From Legionellales bacterium (GTDB lineage: Bacteria; Pseudomonadota; Gammaproteobacteria; Legionellales; Legionellaceae), in contig DNMA01000038.1 in the NCBI GenBank assembly GCA_003489505.1, positions 1 to 20,260 on the forward strand: DNA of 20,260 nucleotides, read 5' to 3'. The notes beneath the pieces are model-generated. The model had not been told where the DNA came from. It searched no databases and saw nothing but the letters and a program-made list of their open reading frames with translations. A program made the position numbers and the translations under genes. Below, piece by piece: positions 7,362 through 20,069 of the stretch. Position 1 is the first letter of the stretch; each line of letters starts with the position of its first letter.

Positions 7362-7928
7362 CTAAAAAAGTGTTTTAAAAGTCATTAAGAATAAAAAATT
7401 TACTCCAAACCAACCCAAATAAACAGCGAATGCAAACAACATGGTTTTTTGTAAAAAGATTTGATAAAGGCGAACACTCAATGTAACCTGCCAAAATGAA
7501 AGTAGTAATCCAACGATTAAGCTTAAAACAATAATTCCTTTTTGTAGGACCACCATCCAGCCAAATAAATTGAGCGTTAAGATAAAAAACATAAACAACA
7601 GCGCTAAACCATCCAACTGAAATAACATCATCATCCAGCAGGTCATCATTTTTCGCCAAACCGTCAATTGATTTTGTGTCCATAAGATAAAGCCTACATA
7701 GGCAAAGGCTAAGCCAATCTGGGCAATGATAAGTAGAATACTCGCCCAAAATGGAATGGTCATTTTACCCAATGAGTAACTTAAAACCAGTTGCACGCCA
7801 CTGACTATTAAGGAAAGAGCCACCGCAATTCCAAGCATCATTGGAGAGTCTGGGGTGTTAAGGGGGGAGCGTTTAAATATCAGCATATTCCAATATACAT
7901 CAATCATTTGTTTTAGCAGTGCTATCAT
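7362..7928 (-). CDS. Five-helix inner membrane protein of unknown function
   Basis: This 188-residue, very hydrophobic protein has about five predicted transmembrane segments, near residues 31-53, 58-82, 100-119, 128-152 and 165-187. A short N-terminal helix carries K and R residues. The segment spacing is like the Yip1-domain membrane proteins, but I cannot assign it. The start is well supported by GAGGAAG about 4 nt before the ATG, even though this makes it overlap the end of yhdP by 29 nt. It is followed 8 nt later by mpl. The overlap points to tight co-expression with yhdP. A role at the inner membrane alongside YhdP is speculation based on position only. Confidence 0.8.
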   Translation of the reverse strand: MIALLKQMIDVYWNMLIFKRSPLNTPDSPMMLGIAVALSLIVSGVQLVLSYSLGKMTIPFWASILLIIAQIGLAFAYVGFILWTQNQLTVWRKMMTCWMMMLFQLDGLALLFMFFILTLNLFGWMVVLQKGIIVLSLIVGLLLSFWQVTLSVRLYQIFLQKTMLFAFAVYLGWFGVNFLFLMTFKTLF

Positions 7929-10900
7929 TTTTCTTCCTCATTAAATTGACCTGCTGCACCACCGGCTCTTTCCAAGGACCAGTAATTTTATAAGTATATC
8001 CAGAGATTTGTTGCATCCCTTTATTGATAACATGATTAGCAGCCCAGGTTGCCACACCCGCTAAAGGACCGCCGGCAATGGTAGCTACCACGGGTAAACT
8101 CGCTGTAATATAAGGATAAACTTGTAATTCCAAATCGTACCACCTATCCAAGACATTTAAATTACCCTGTAATTTAACATGGGCAATAGGTCCGTCCAAT
8201 TGAGAATCTTTTGTATGTAATAGCCCTTGATCTAAATCAAAATGTCCTTTAAAAATATCATAAGCAAAACCTGAGGTAGCCAGATCACTGAAATCTAACT
8301 GAAGGCGTCTGGGTAAGGTTTGCAAACTCAAAATACTTAAAAGTTTGCCTAAACCAATTTTTTGCTCGGTTTGAGCATCAAAATGCGAGATATTACCTTT
8401 TTTCAATTTAATATCTAAAGAACCTTTTAAGCTTTTTAAAGAAATTTTATTCAAAGCCTCATTCCAAAACCCATTGAATTCAATATAGCCATTACGTGTA
8501 TCTGCAACGGGTGTTATCCCCCACTGAACCAGTAATTTAGATAAGTTGGAAATCATCATTTGACCCACAAATTTAATATGGTTTTTTAGGTTTTTTTGTG
8601 TCCAATTACCATGCAGTAAAATTGCATAGGCAGGACTTGAAACTTTTAGTTCTTCGACAACATATTCATTAGAAACTTTTTTTGCAGAGATGAATAGTTC
8701 ACCTAAATTCAAATTATTGTAATGAAAATCCTCTGCTTGAATTTTTAGATCTAACATATCCTGAATCTTCCATGCAGGTGATTTCTCATCTTCTTTTTTA
8801 TTTAATAACTTATCATCTAAATATAAACGACTAAGCTTGGCCTCCAATTCATTTTCATGCACATGATAATAAATGTCTCCCATCAACTCAGGCTCTGCAA
8901 CGACAAAATGCCAAGTTTTTTTATCGTAGTCTATTTTCCAATTTTTTTGTTGGTATAAAACATCCATACTGATGCCATGATTTTCATGGTAAACCATATC
9001 GATTTCTAAAGGTTTTTCCTCTTGAGCAGACTTATTCCAAGGGCTGGGTAAATTAATCGTGACACCTTTTAATGGACTCTTCCACTGCATTTCCCAATTT
9101 TTAACTTGCCCATGCGGTAGTGAAATCACACCCTCAATCGGTAAATGGCCTTGAATGATATCTGAAGATGTAATATTCCAAGCTTTTTTAAGTTCATCAA
9201 CCTCCATTTGCCCCTGAACAAATAGCTGTGTATCCCCGGCCAGCGGATGATGTTCAATATTTAAATTGAAATAATCAGCACCTACTCGACCTTTGAGTTT
9301 ACCGCCATATAAACCGTTACCATTAAAATCAAGGTACCCTTTACAATTTTCAATATGTAAGGGTTGGCTAAAAATATTTAAATTCAGCGGCTGTTCATCG
9401 ACTTTGATACGCCCATCGACAAAAATTTCATCACGTTCTTTATAAAGCGGAATATCTAATTTTAAATCTAATGTACCTCGGCCTTTAAATTCATAAATTA
9501 ACCAATTTTGTGCTCGGTCTTTCAAAGGCGTCGAGAGTAAATACTGATATAAATTTTGAATGCGATTTTGAATTAATCCATGGACTAAAATGACTTCTTT
9601 TCCTAAACCAAGATTTGGGGCACTCAAATGTAATTGTGATACCGGTAAAGCGCCTAAAGAGGCTTTATCGATAAAGGCTTCTAAATTTCTTTGATTGACT
9701 TTTAAATTGGCATCAATCCCTGTTGTTAATGGCCAATCTTTAGCAAAGATTAAATCGACACCGTAGAGATGACTATTAATTGTAAATTCACCTTGGTTTT
9801 TTTCAAAAGGAAAGTCCTTCCATAAACCATTCAATACCATACTGCCACTGGTTTGCTTAATTTTTTTTACATCCTCTTGCAACCATTTTCTTAAGCCTGA
9901 CTCAGGTAAAAACAAGTTCAAATATTTTAACCATTGGTGGGCATTTTCTGCTGACCAATTCATTTGCAATAAAAAATTTCTCTTTGCAGGAATCAGTGGT
10001 TCATCGATTTGACCACTCATAGTCAAGGCCAGATCACTTCTTGCCAAGATTAATTTTTCTATCAGCGCACTTGATACACCTGCTTGATTTTTTTGTACCG
10101 TTAAAACTGTTTGAAAATTATCAAAGACCAAAGGCCCTGTACCTTTGGGTTTTAAAATAAAATTAGGTGATGAAATTTCTAGATGTGCGGTCCCAGGCTC
10201 CCAACTCAAAACCCCATTTAAGCCACTAACTCCAGGGTACCCACCAAAGGCCTCCCATGAAAAATCTTGAAACTGCGTGATGAAATAATCCAACTGTCCA
10301 TCTTTAAAGTTCAGTTGTACCTCTTTTAACTCTCCATCAGGTAAAAATAAAACATTTTTTAATGCCTTAGGCGGTAATTGTTCTTTAATTTTTCTAAGCA
10401 AGTTCAAAGGTAAATCTTTTAAATAGATATGATAAGTATTCCAATCAGATTGGAAAAACCATAAAAATTTGTCATTTTCTAATTTAAGTTTTGGCGATTC
10501 GAGGTTGAGTTTATCCATCGCCACTTCCCAACCTGTAGTGCGTTTTTTCCAAAGGCAGTTGGCTTGAAATAATTGATAAATGAATGTTTTTTTAGCATAA
10601 ATGGATTGAATGACCCCATTTTTTAATTCAATTTGAGACTGAATCATATCAATACGGCCTTTATTCCAATCCACCCAAGCAGTACCATTTAAAATCCCCT
10701 CAAATCGAGAAAATTGTTTATCTTGAATATATTGTTTGTAGGCTGGTAAAGTTGTTAAATCCAAGTCCTCAATTTCGATATACATATTACCATTTTGGGG
10801 CAATGCTAAATTGGATAATAAAGGCATATCAATTCGTACTTTCAATAAACTATTTTGCCCAAACGAAGATTGTACCGACCAATGATAATTTCCAGCCTTT

Positions 10901-11511
10901 TTAATGCCTAATAAGCGGATATTTTTAAAGTCATATATTTTCTTAGATAAGGGATGAAAACTCAGTTGAATATTTTTAAGCAGTACGCGTTCTGGCGCAA
11001 AGGATATTAATTTACCTAAGACCAGAGCGGGATCACTTTGCATGCTTTGTTCACTTGAAAATTGACTTGCGCCTTGGATTTCCCAATGATCTTGTTTTTG
11101 AATAATATGTAAATCTAAACCATCAATATAAAGCATGCCAGGATGTAAGTGCCAATATAACAAAGTGCGAATGACATCAAGACCTATCCAGCACTCATCA
11201 CACTCCAAAGCTTGTCCCTCTGGCGGTATCATTTTGACGTGCATTAACTTTAAAACCGGATACCATCCATACCAGCTGGTTTGTATATCTTCAATTTCAA
11301 TGGTTTGATGGGCTTTTTGATTCAAAATGGCAGTAATTTGTTGTTTATAGGTTCTGGCCCACGGCGTTAAAGCTGTAAAGAAGGACACTAACAATGCATA
11401 AGTAATAACCAGTATCATCATGGGATACATCAAGCGATGCGCCAAATGCAAAAAGCCCATCGTGACGGGTTTCATAAAAACTTTGAATTGTTCAAACCTT
11501 TGGTTTTGCAT
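7900..11511 (-). CDS. yhdP: YhdP family AsmA-like phospholipid transporter
   Basis: This 1203-residue envelope protein belongs to the AsmA-like/DUF3971 family. In E. coli, YhdP, TamB and YdbH together bridge the periplasm and move phospholipids to the outer membrane. A single N-terminal membrane segment lies near residues 29-49, and the remainder is a long, beta-rich periplasmic part without cysteine-rich regions. The C-terminal end carries the family signature: a GKLLSILSLQTLPRRLQLDFSD block, then SGFAYDIFKGHF, and a final glycine- and alanine-rich segment before a KITGPWKEPVV end. The length is near that of E. coli YhdP. The start ATG lies 7 nt after lolA, with GGA and AAGG possibilities upstream. 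Position directly after lolA adds an outer-membrane-biogenesis context. No frameshift is seen across the full length. Confidence 0.92.
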   Translation of the reverse strand: MQNQRFEQFKVFMKPVTMGFLHLAHRLMYPMMILVITYALLVSFFTALTPWARTYKQQITAILNQKAHQTIEIEDIQTSWYGWYPVLKLMHVKMIPPEGQALECDECWIGLDVIRTLLYWHLHPGMLYIDGLDLHIIQKQDHWEIQGASQFSSEQSMQSDPALVLGKLISFAPERVLLKNIQLSFHPLSKKIYDFKNIRLLGIKKAGNYHWSVQSSFGQNSLLKVRIDMPLLSNLALPQNGNMYIEIEDLDLTTLPAYKQYIQDKQFSRFEGILNGTAWVDWNKGRIDMIQSQIELKNGVIQSIYAKKTFIYQLFQANCLWKKRTTGWEVAMDKLNLESPKLKLENDKFLWFFQSDWNTYHIYLKDLPLNLLRKIKEQLPPKALKNVLFLPDGELKEVQLNFKDGQLDYFITQFQDFSWEAFGGYPGVSGLNGVLSWEPGTAHLEISSPNFILKPKGTGPLVFDNFQTVLTVQKNQAGVSSALIEKLILARSDLALTMSGQIDEPLIPAKRNFLLQMNWSAENAHQWLKYLNLFLPESGLRKWLQEDVKKIKQTSGSMVLNGLWKDFPFEKNQGEFTINSHLYGVDLIFAKDWPLTTGIDANLKVNQRNLEAFIDKASLGALPVSQLHLSAPNLGLGKEVILVHGLIQNRIQNLYQYLLSTPLKDRAQNWLIYEFKGRGTLDLKLDIPLYKERDEIFVDGRIKVDEQPLNLNIFSQPLHIENCKGYLDFNGNGLYGGKLKGRVGADYFNLNIEHHPLAGDTQLFVQGQMEVDELKKAWNITSSDIIQGHLPIEGVISLPHGQVKNWEMQWKSPLKGVTINLPSPWNKSAQEEKPLEIDMVYHENHGISMDVLYQQKNWKIDYDKKTWHFVVAEPELMGDIYYHVHENELEAKLSRLYLDDKLLNKKEDEKSPAWKIQDMLDLKIQAEDFHYNNLNLGELFISAKKVSNEYVVEELKVSSPAYAILLHGNWTQKNLKNHIKFVGQMMISNLSKLLVQWGITPVADTRNGYIEFNGFWNEALNKISLKSLKGSLDIKLKKGNISHFDAQTEQKIGLGKLLSILSLQTLPRRLQLDFSDLATSGFAYDIFKGHFDLDQGLLHTKDSQLDGPIAHVKLQGNLNVLDRWYDLELQVYPYITASLPVVATIAGGPLAGVATWAANHVINKGMQQISGYTYKITGPWKEPVVQQVNLMRKKNDSTAKTND

Positions 11512-11518
11512 TCATCCG

Positions 11519-12130
11519 TTACCTTAAATCAATCACATCAACATTTTTGGGTGGTGAAAAGTAAAATAATCGACTAGAAAGGGTTTGATTCACTTTGACA
11601 CGACTCAAGCTGATTTGACTATACTGACCCAACTGATCCCAGAATTCGATTTTTTCTAAACGATTGGCTTCAAAAAATAATTTTACTTTTGCCAGACTAT
11701 TTTTTTGATTCTTAGAAACCAATTGAAATATGGTTGTCTGACCATTGCTTTGTGAAGTCACTCGATAGCGCGCAACCCATAAATTAGGCTGACTCGACAC
11801 AAATAATCCGGCGGTTCCCCCGACACCCGCTTTTTGTGGGCGTCGGGTTGCTTGCTGGATTTTAGGCTCATAAACCCAGACCGTTTGACCATCTGCTATC
11901 ATGATTTGTTGTTGTGGTTTTTGAATAGTCCAATTCAATTGTCCTGGTTTTTTTAAACTAAAATGCCCATTAGACTCACTGACTCTGCGGCCATTCATCG
12001 TAACGGTTTGATTAAATTGTGCGTCTAAGGTTTTAATCGCTTCTAGCATTTGAATCAATTGATTATGTGCAGGCAATGCCAAAGCAAATGAAGTTAACAA
12101 AAACAAACTTAAACTTAAAAATAATTTCAT
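11519..12130 (-). CDS. lolA: Outer membrane lipoprotein carrier protein LolA
   Basis: LolA is the periplasmic chaperone that receives lipoproteins from LolCDE at the inner membrane and hands them to the outer membrane receptor LolB. The protein has 203 residues. A signal peptide of about 20 residues ends near ALALPA. The mature part keeps the FNQTV segment, GHFSLKKPGQLNW, and MIADGQTVWVYEP, all LolA hallmarks that form the open beta-barrel with its lipid-binding cavity. A GTG one codon earlier (12131-12133) is in frame, but AGGTGA is better spaced, 4 nt before the ATG at 12130. It starts 13 nt after the ftsK stop, with its RBS in that gap, so it is in the ftsK operon as in many gammaproteobacteria. 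Confidence 0.95.
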   Translation of the reverse strand: MKLFLSLSLFLLTSFALALPAHNQLIQMLEAIKTLDAQFNQTVTMNGRRVSESNGHFSLKKPGQLNWTIQKPQQQIMIADGQTVWVYEPKIQQATRRPQKAGVGGTAGLFVSSQPNLWVARYRVTSQSNGQTTIFQLVSKNQKNSLAKVKLFFEANRLEKIEFWDQLGQYSQISLSRVKVNQTLSSRLFYFSPPKNVDVIDLR

Positions 12131-12143
12131 CACTTCACCTCAT

Positions 12144-14447
12144 TTAAGAATTTGAACTATCGGGGACTAAAACCTCACGTACCCCGCCCTCTAAGGGCCC
12201 AAGAATACCTGATTTTTCCATATCTTCAACTAGACGGGCGGCTCGGTTATACCCAATTTTAAAACGTCTTTGCACTGAAGATATACTGGCTTTGCGATGA
12301 TGAATCACAAATTCAACGACTTGGTCATACAAAGGGTCTGACTCTTCTGCTTGGTCTTGTTCATCCATACCCCCTTCACCCAACTCCACACTCATTTGAG
12401 TGATGGCTTCAATATAATTTGGCGCACCACGTTTTCGCCAATCTTCTGCGACTCGATGAACCTCATTATCATCAACAAATGCACCATGCACCCTAAGTGG
12501 TGCCCCCGTTCCGGGGGCTAAAAACAACATATCCCCATAACCTAATAATTGTTCGGCGCCTTGTTGATCTAAAATGGTTCTTGAGTCAATTTTAGAAGAA
12601 ACTTGGAAAGAAATACGCGTTGGAATATTGGATTTAATCAAACCCGTTAACACATCGACTGAAGGACGTTGAGTGGCTAAAATCAGATGAATACCTGCAG
12701 CACGAGCTTTTTGTGCGATTCGAGCAATCAACTGCTCTACTTTTTTACCCACTACCATCATCATATCGGCTAATTCATCAATCACCACTACAATATAGGG
12801 CAAAGGCTCAAGATGCGTTGGTGCATCTGCAACCAATGGGTCAATCGTTGGGTCAATCAATGGCTCGCCACGTTCTATTGCTTCTTTCACTTTATCATTA
12901 AAACCAACAATATTCCTAACCCCAAAGCCAGACATTAATCGATAGCGACGTTCCATCTCACTCACACACCAACGTAAAGCACTGGCAGCTTCTCGCATAT
13001 CCGTGACTACTGGCGTTAATAAATGTGGAATGCCATCATAAACCGATAACTCTAACATTTTAGGGTCCACTAAAATCAATCTGACCTGCTCAGGTGTTGA
13101 TTTAAATAAAAGACTTAATATCATGGAGTTGATACCCACGGATTTGCCTGAACCAGTGGTTCCTGCAACCAACAAATGTGGCATTTTAGCTAAATCAACG
13201 ACCATCTGATGCCCAGCAATATCGACCCCCAAGGCAAGACTTAATGGAGAATGTGCTTGCAAATAAGCCTCTGAATTTAATACATCCCCAAAACGAACTG
13301 TTAAGCGTTCAGGATTTGGTAACTCTAAGCCCACCACTGTTTTTCCTGGAATCACTTCAACCACACGCACTCGATTCACTGATAGTGAGCGGGCCAAGTC
13401 TTTAGACAGGCTGCTGAGTTTACTGACTTTTGTTCCTGCACCCAATTGTAATTCAAAGCGAGTAATCACAGGACCTGGGTGAACAGCAACCACTTGCGCT
13501 TGAATAGCAAAATCCATTAAATGTTGTTCGACTTCACGTGACAAATGCTCTAATTCCTGGGCAGTATAGGCTTGATTACTTTTTAATTTTAGACCTTTTT
13601 CTAATAAAGACAGATCAGGTAGCCCCTCTTTAATCGCTACTTTAACTACATAAGGGCTAGACTCTTCGGGCACACTTTCAGGTTCATCACTGAGTAGTGG
13701 TTTTTGAATCAGGGTGGGCATGACTTTGGATTTAACAGGCAGTGTCTTTTTCTTTTCTTCAACAGGTTCTTTCATTTTGGGTTTGAGTTCAAGCCAAGTT
13801 CTTTGTCGCATTCCCAAATATTTTTCTTTAACAAATACCAAAGCATCCCCTAGATATTTGCCAAAAAATAAAGTACTCATGCCCAGATATTCAATGAGTT
13901 TTATCCAGGAAAAGCCAATAATCCAGGTTAAACCTAGAGACCAAAAACCTAAAAGAATAATTAAAGTCCCAGGTCCTTCAAAACCCTGCCAAAATAACTT
14001 GAGCAAGCCTAGGCCAACGATACCGCCTGGGGTATACCATAAATCATTTTGTTTTAATAAGATGTCACATAAGCCGCAAGCGCCGGTGATAAATAAAATA
14101 AATCCACAAAAACGCACCACCAATAAAGCCCAGTGATAATCTAAAACTTTTCGATAATCCCATAACATATGCAAAGCAATGAGTTCAATGCCAAAAGGGA
14201 CCAAATAAGCCACATGCCCTAAAAATGCAAATAGAAAATGTGCTGCTTTGATACCAAATTGACCTGCTGAATTTTGCCAACTCATGGCAGTGTGCTGCAT
14301 ATTAGGTAAGGAATAAGTGACGAGCGCTAATAAAATTAATGCAGAAAAGCACGATAAAACGACAAACACCCCTTCCAACACATGCTTTTTAACAAGGTGT
14401 AAATGATAATCAGATTGAGATACTTTTTGACGACGATTTTTAGCCAT
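12144..14447 (-). CDS. ftsK: DNA translocase FtsK
   Basis: FtsK is a septum-located DNA pump that clears chromosomes from the closing division site and activates XerCD recombination at dif. At 767 residues it is a compact form; E. coli FtsK, at 1329, has a much longer linker. Four hydrophobic segments lie in residues 25-185, near 25-47, 66-92, 105-128 and 160-183. A charged linker runs to about 270. The RecA-like motor has Walker A GTTGSGKS (429-436) and Walker B VVVIDE (D558, E559). The final 70 residues form the gamma winged helix that reads the polar KOPS sites. The upstream sequence shows no strong RBS. It leads the run ftsK-lolA-yhdP-membrane protein-mpl on the minus strand. Confidence 0.97.
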   Translation of the reverse strand: MAKNRRQKVSQSDYHLHLVKKHVLEGVFVVLSCFSALILLALVTYSLPNMQHTAMSWQNSAGQFGIKAAHFLFAFLGHVAYLVPFGIELIALHMLWDYRKVLDYHWALLVVRFCGFILFITGACGLCDILLKQNDLWYTPGGIVGLGLLKLFWQGFEGPGTLIILLGFWSLGLTWIIGFSWIKLIEYLGMSTLFFGKYLGDALVFVKEKYLGMRQRTWLELKPKMKEPVEEKKKTLPVKSKVMPTLIQKPLLSDEPESVPEESSPYVVKVAIKEGLPDLSLLEKGLKLKSNQAYTAQELEHLSREVEQHLMDFAIQAQVVAVHPGPVITRFELQLGAGTKVSKLSSLSKDLARSLSVNRVRVVEVIPGKTVVGLELPNPERLTVRFGDVLNSEAYLQAHSPLSLALGVDIAGHQMVVDLAKMPHLLVAGTTGSGKSVGINSMILSLLFKSTPEQVRLILVDPKMLELSVYDGIPHLLTPVVTDMREAASALRWCVSEMERRYRLMSGFGVRNIVGFNDKVKEAIERGEPLIDPTIDPLVADAPTHLEPLPYIVVVIDELADMMMVVGKKVEQLIARIAQKARAAGIHLILATQRPSVDVLTGLIKSNIPTRISFQVSSKIDSRTILDQQGAEQLLGYGDMLFLAPGTGAPLRVHGAFVDDNEVHRVAEDWRKRGAPNYIEAITQMSVELGEGGMDEQDQAEESDPLYDQVVEFVIHHRKASISSVQRRFKIGYNRAARLVEDMEKSGILGPLEGGVREVLVPDSSNS

Positions 14448-14611
14448 GGACTTTTTATTAAAATAGATTTATCCGAGATAATACTATCTTAGCACAAAAG
14501 GAAAATTCACCAAATCGCTGACTCAATAATTCTTGAAATTATTTTCTAAAGAAAGACATTTTTTGTCAAAATCAAATAATTTCCGCTATTTCTAAAAATT
14601 TGTAATCAAAA

Positions 14612-14743
14612 ACATTCAAAGCCTTTCACTCTGCAGATGCAACATTGTCCGGTATTGAATTGCATCATATGCTTAAAAAAGGCCAGCATACCCAATCAGA
14701 TAATCAAACTATCTTCGACCAGTTCTATGGACTTGCGGCATAA
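14612..14743 (+). pseudogene. C-terminal remnant of an IS6-family transposase
   Basis: Read on the plus strand, this frame encodes about 43 residues ending in TAA. They match the C-terminal end of IS6-family DDE transposases: a TFKAFHSADATLSGIE stretch, then HHMLKKGQ, and a closing FDQFYGLAA before the stop. In intact family members the stretch follows the RPMLG segment, and here that is missing: the frame is closed by a TAA at 14603-14605. The catalytic DDE residues are absent, so the copy is dead. An IS6-type terminal repeat lies downstream at the expected distance, which supports the identification. It lies between two conserved genes and runs antisense to both. Confidence 0.8.
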
Positions 14744-14782
14744 ATTCGCCCAAAATAACTCTATTTTTTGATTAAAAATATT

Positions 14783-14796
14783 TTTGCAACAAAACC
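14783..14796 (+). repeat. Right terminal inverted repeat of an IS6-family element
   Basis: TTTGCAACAAAACC reads GGTTTTGTTGCAAA on the other strand, which resembles the IS6/IS26-family end (GG..CTGTTGCAAA type). It begins 39 nt after the transposase stop, as expected for a right end. I found no matching left end elsewhere in the window, so the element has lost its left side and no target duplication can be defined. Confidence 0.75.
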
Positions 14797-14837
14797 CTTA
14801 TCCTGCCCCTCCGTGCCAGCTCATGCGATGGTGATTG

Positions 14838-15482
14838 CTATTTTGAAGAAGTTTTAAACATCTGCATGATTTGCTCAACACCCTCAGTAATGGCAGAGTT
14901 TAATTCATCTGGATCATTGGTGATATCAATATCAACGCCAGTTTTACTTTTGGCAATCACTTCAAAAAAACAAGGGCCAACAAATTGACGTTCTTTTTGA
15001 ATGGTTTGCCGAGGGTTAAAACCTCTTTCTTGTTCATCTCGAGTTGTACGCATGGCGATAAGCCTTGAGTAAGTGCTGGGTCCAATAAATACAGAAAGCT
15101 TATCCAAATGCTCAGGTAAATTTTTAGCAAGCACTAAGGCAAATAAACCCTCTATAATCATAACATCTTGAGGAGTAATGATTTCAGAGCCCACTCTTTT
15201 ATTTGTGGCAAAATTAAAATGAGGTTTTTCAATCGGCTGTCGGTCGGCCAATTGAATGAGATGCTGTTCAATTAATGCTAAATCATACATTTCAAGGCGG
15301 TCAAAATTGGTCACTTGACGGTAGTGATTAATGTCCGTGACCTCATCGGGGGCTTCTATTGAGTAATCATCTAATTTTAAAATGGCATTACTCATACCCC
15401 ATTTGAGAAGTTCTAAAGATAATTGAGCGCTTAGTGTAGATTTTCCAGAGGCAGATGCTCCTGCAATAAAAATAAATTTCAT
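14838..15482 (-). CDS. udk: Uridine kinase / phosphoribulokinase family P-loop kinase
   Basis: This 214-residue cytoplasmic protein has the size and motifs of uridine kinase, which phosphorylates uridine and cytidine in pyrimidine salvage. The P-loop is GASASGKST (residues 8-16). A KLDDYSI segment stands where uridine kinases have the acidic D-S-Y base, and a short ERQFVGPCFF..AKSKTGVD stretch near the C-terminus matches the lid and nucleoside site of the family. The middle diverges from classic Udk, so substrate identity is uncertain. A TTG three codons earlier could serve as start, but the ATG at 15480-15482 has a GGA 4 nt upstream and gives the natural N-terminus. It is divergent from trxB and separated from ftsK by the IS relic. 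Confidence 0.75.
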   Translation of the reverse strand: MKFIFIAGASASGKSTLSAQLSLELLKWGMSNAILKLDDYSIEAPDEVTDINHYRQVTNFDRLEMYDLALIEQHLIQLADRQPIEKPHFNFATNKRVGSEIITPQDVMIIEGLFALVLAKNLPEHLDKLSVFIGPSTYSRLIAMRTTRDEQERGFNPRQTIQKERQFVGPCFFEVIAKSKTGVDIDITNDPDELNSAITEGVEQIMQMFKTSSK

Positions 15483-15516
15483 AAGTTCCAATAGGTTTAA
15501 ATGATGATTTGCACAT

Positions 15517-15544
15517 ATTCTAAAGTGAAAGCAAAATTAATCAA
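15517..15544 (-). promoter_or_regulatory. Candidate sigma-70 promoter of the uridine-kinase gene
   Basis: On the minus strand, TTGATT (15544-15539) is followed after 16 bp by TAGAAT (15522-15517). The match is four of six for the -35 and five of six for the -10. The expected transcript start lies about 27 nt before the ATG at 15482. Confidence 0.5.
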
Positions 15545-15722
15545 TGCATTCGTTTTTTATCTGAATTTGTTTTCTTTTAACTTTTTTATAATAAAAGATT
15601 GGCTTATCGCTCAACCAAAAAACATAATGAAAAAAATTAATCCATTATTATTTTTTGATATAATTAACTGTAATTTACTATTGTCCAGCAACTGCAGCCT
15701 ATACGACTAAATATAATATCAA

Positions 15723-15751
15723 TTGATAAGCCCATCGTAGTCATCTAAAAT
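15723..15751 (+). promoter_or_regulatory. Candidate sigma-70 promoter of trxB
   Basis: TTGATA (15723-15728) and TAAAAT (15746-15751) are separated by 17 bp. Each matches consensus at five of six positions. The predicted start near 15758 leaves a leader of about 59 nt that contains the inverted repeat at 15772-15798. Confidence 0.6.
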
Positions 15752-15771
15752 AGCCTTTATATTAAAATAAT

Positions 15772-19551
<3,780 letters not shown>

Positions 19552-19565
19552 AAAATGCTTCCTAG

Positions 19566-20054
19566 CTATTCTGGAATAATTCCATATCGTTCAACTTGAC
19601 GAATGGCATTGGCACGTGCATCGGCTTTTACCAACCAAAAATTTCCTCGATTATTTAAACCAAAACGAGTTTTGGGAAACTCACATACTGTTAGATGCGA
19701 TTGGCAGTCTACGATATCACCTAACCCATCACCTTCTACAGATTTGGCACAAATATATTTAACATTCCCCTCCCCTGTAAGCAGTACTGCCCAAAGTTTG
19801 GGCTCTAAGGTATGATTCAAGAATGTTTTCATGGGAGCTGAATTCCCCAGCATATGATATAACTTAATGGGTTCATCAGAGCGATTATAAAAAAAATACA
19901 AAGACTCTCTATCTCCTTCAGCGCGAGGCTGAATTTCCAAGGTTTGATATTGATAGCGATACCCGACTTCCCCGCATCCATGTGGGCGCTTGAAATCATC
20001 TTCGGCATAACTGAATAAAGCATAAAACATCAACAGGTAAGAAAATAATTTCAT
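19566..20054 (-). CDS. enhB: EnhB-like periplasmic protein of unknown activity
   Basis: This is a 162-residue exported protein with a signal peptide of about 17 residues (ending FSYA before E18). The mature part has four cysteines, C27, C102, C117 and C124, which could form two disulfides in the periplasm. I see no enzymatic motif or membrane anchor. It lies between an L,D-transpeptidase gene (15 bp upstream) and the Sel1-repeat gene (14 bp downstream), exactly the position of enhB in the Legionella and Coxiella enh cluster; the name rests on that order. A TTG two codons earlier is in frame, but the AAGGGA about 7 nt before the ATG at 20054 favours the start used here. Confidence 0.72.
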   Translation of the reverse strand: MKLFSYLLMFYALFSYAEDDFKRPHGCGEVGYRYQYQTLEIQPRAEGDRESLYFFYNRSDEPIKLYHMLGNSAPMKTFLNHTLEPKLWAVLLTGEGNVKYICAKSVEGDGLGDIVDCQSHLTVCEFPKTRFGLNNRGNFWLVKADARANAIRQVERYGIIPE

Positions 20055-20069
20055 CCTCAATTCCCTTTA

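Larger units (their letters stand above)
14448..14837. other. Non-coding spacer between ftsK and the uridine-kinase gene
   Basis: This 390-bp gap between two minus-strand genes is unusually long for the window. Its right half contains the IS6-family relic listed separately. The left half is very AT-rich. It holds only weak material: a short AT hairpin (AATAATT/AATTATT near 14525), and a possible ftsK -10 (TAAGAT or TAGTAT on the minus strand, about 40 nt upstream of the ATG) without a good -35. I see no other gene. Confidence 0.7.

Noticed and set aside
13714..14136. 140-codon open frame opposite the FtsK N-terminal region
   Set aside because: It is a shadow of ftsK: the opposite frame encodes the FtsK membrane and linker parts, and no start signal is seen.
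14520..14540. AATAATT/AATTATT hairpin upstream of ftsK
   Set aside because: All pairs are A-T and a third similar AT motif lies nearby, so this looks like compositional noise.
15501..15710. 69-codon open frame in the trxB spacer
   Set aside because: It is AT-rich, has no RBS, resembles no known family and overlaps the promoter of the divergent kinase gene.
15601..15732. Inverted pair GGCTTATC / GATAAGCC across the trxB spacer
   Set aside because: An 8-bp match over 117 bp in AT-rich sequence may be chance, though one copy overlaps the -35; it needs comparative data to be called.
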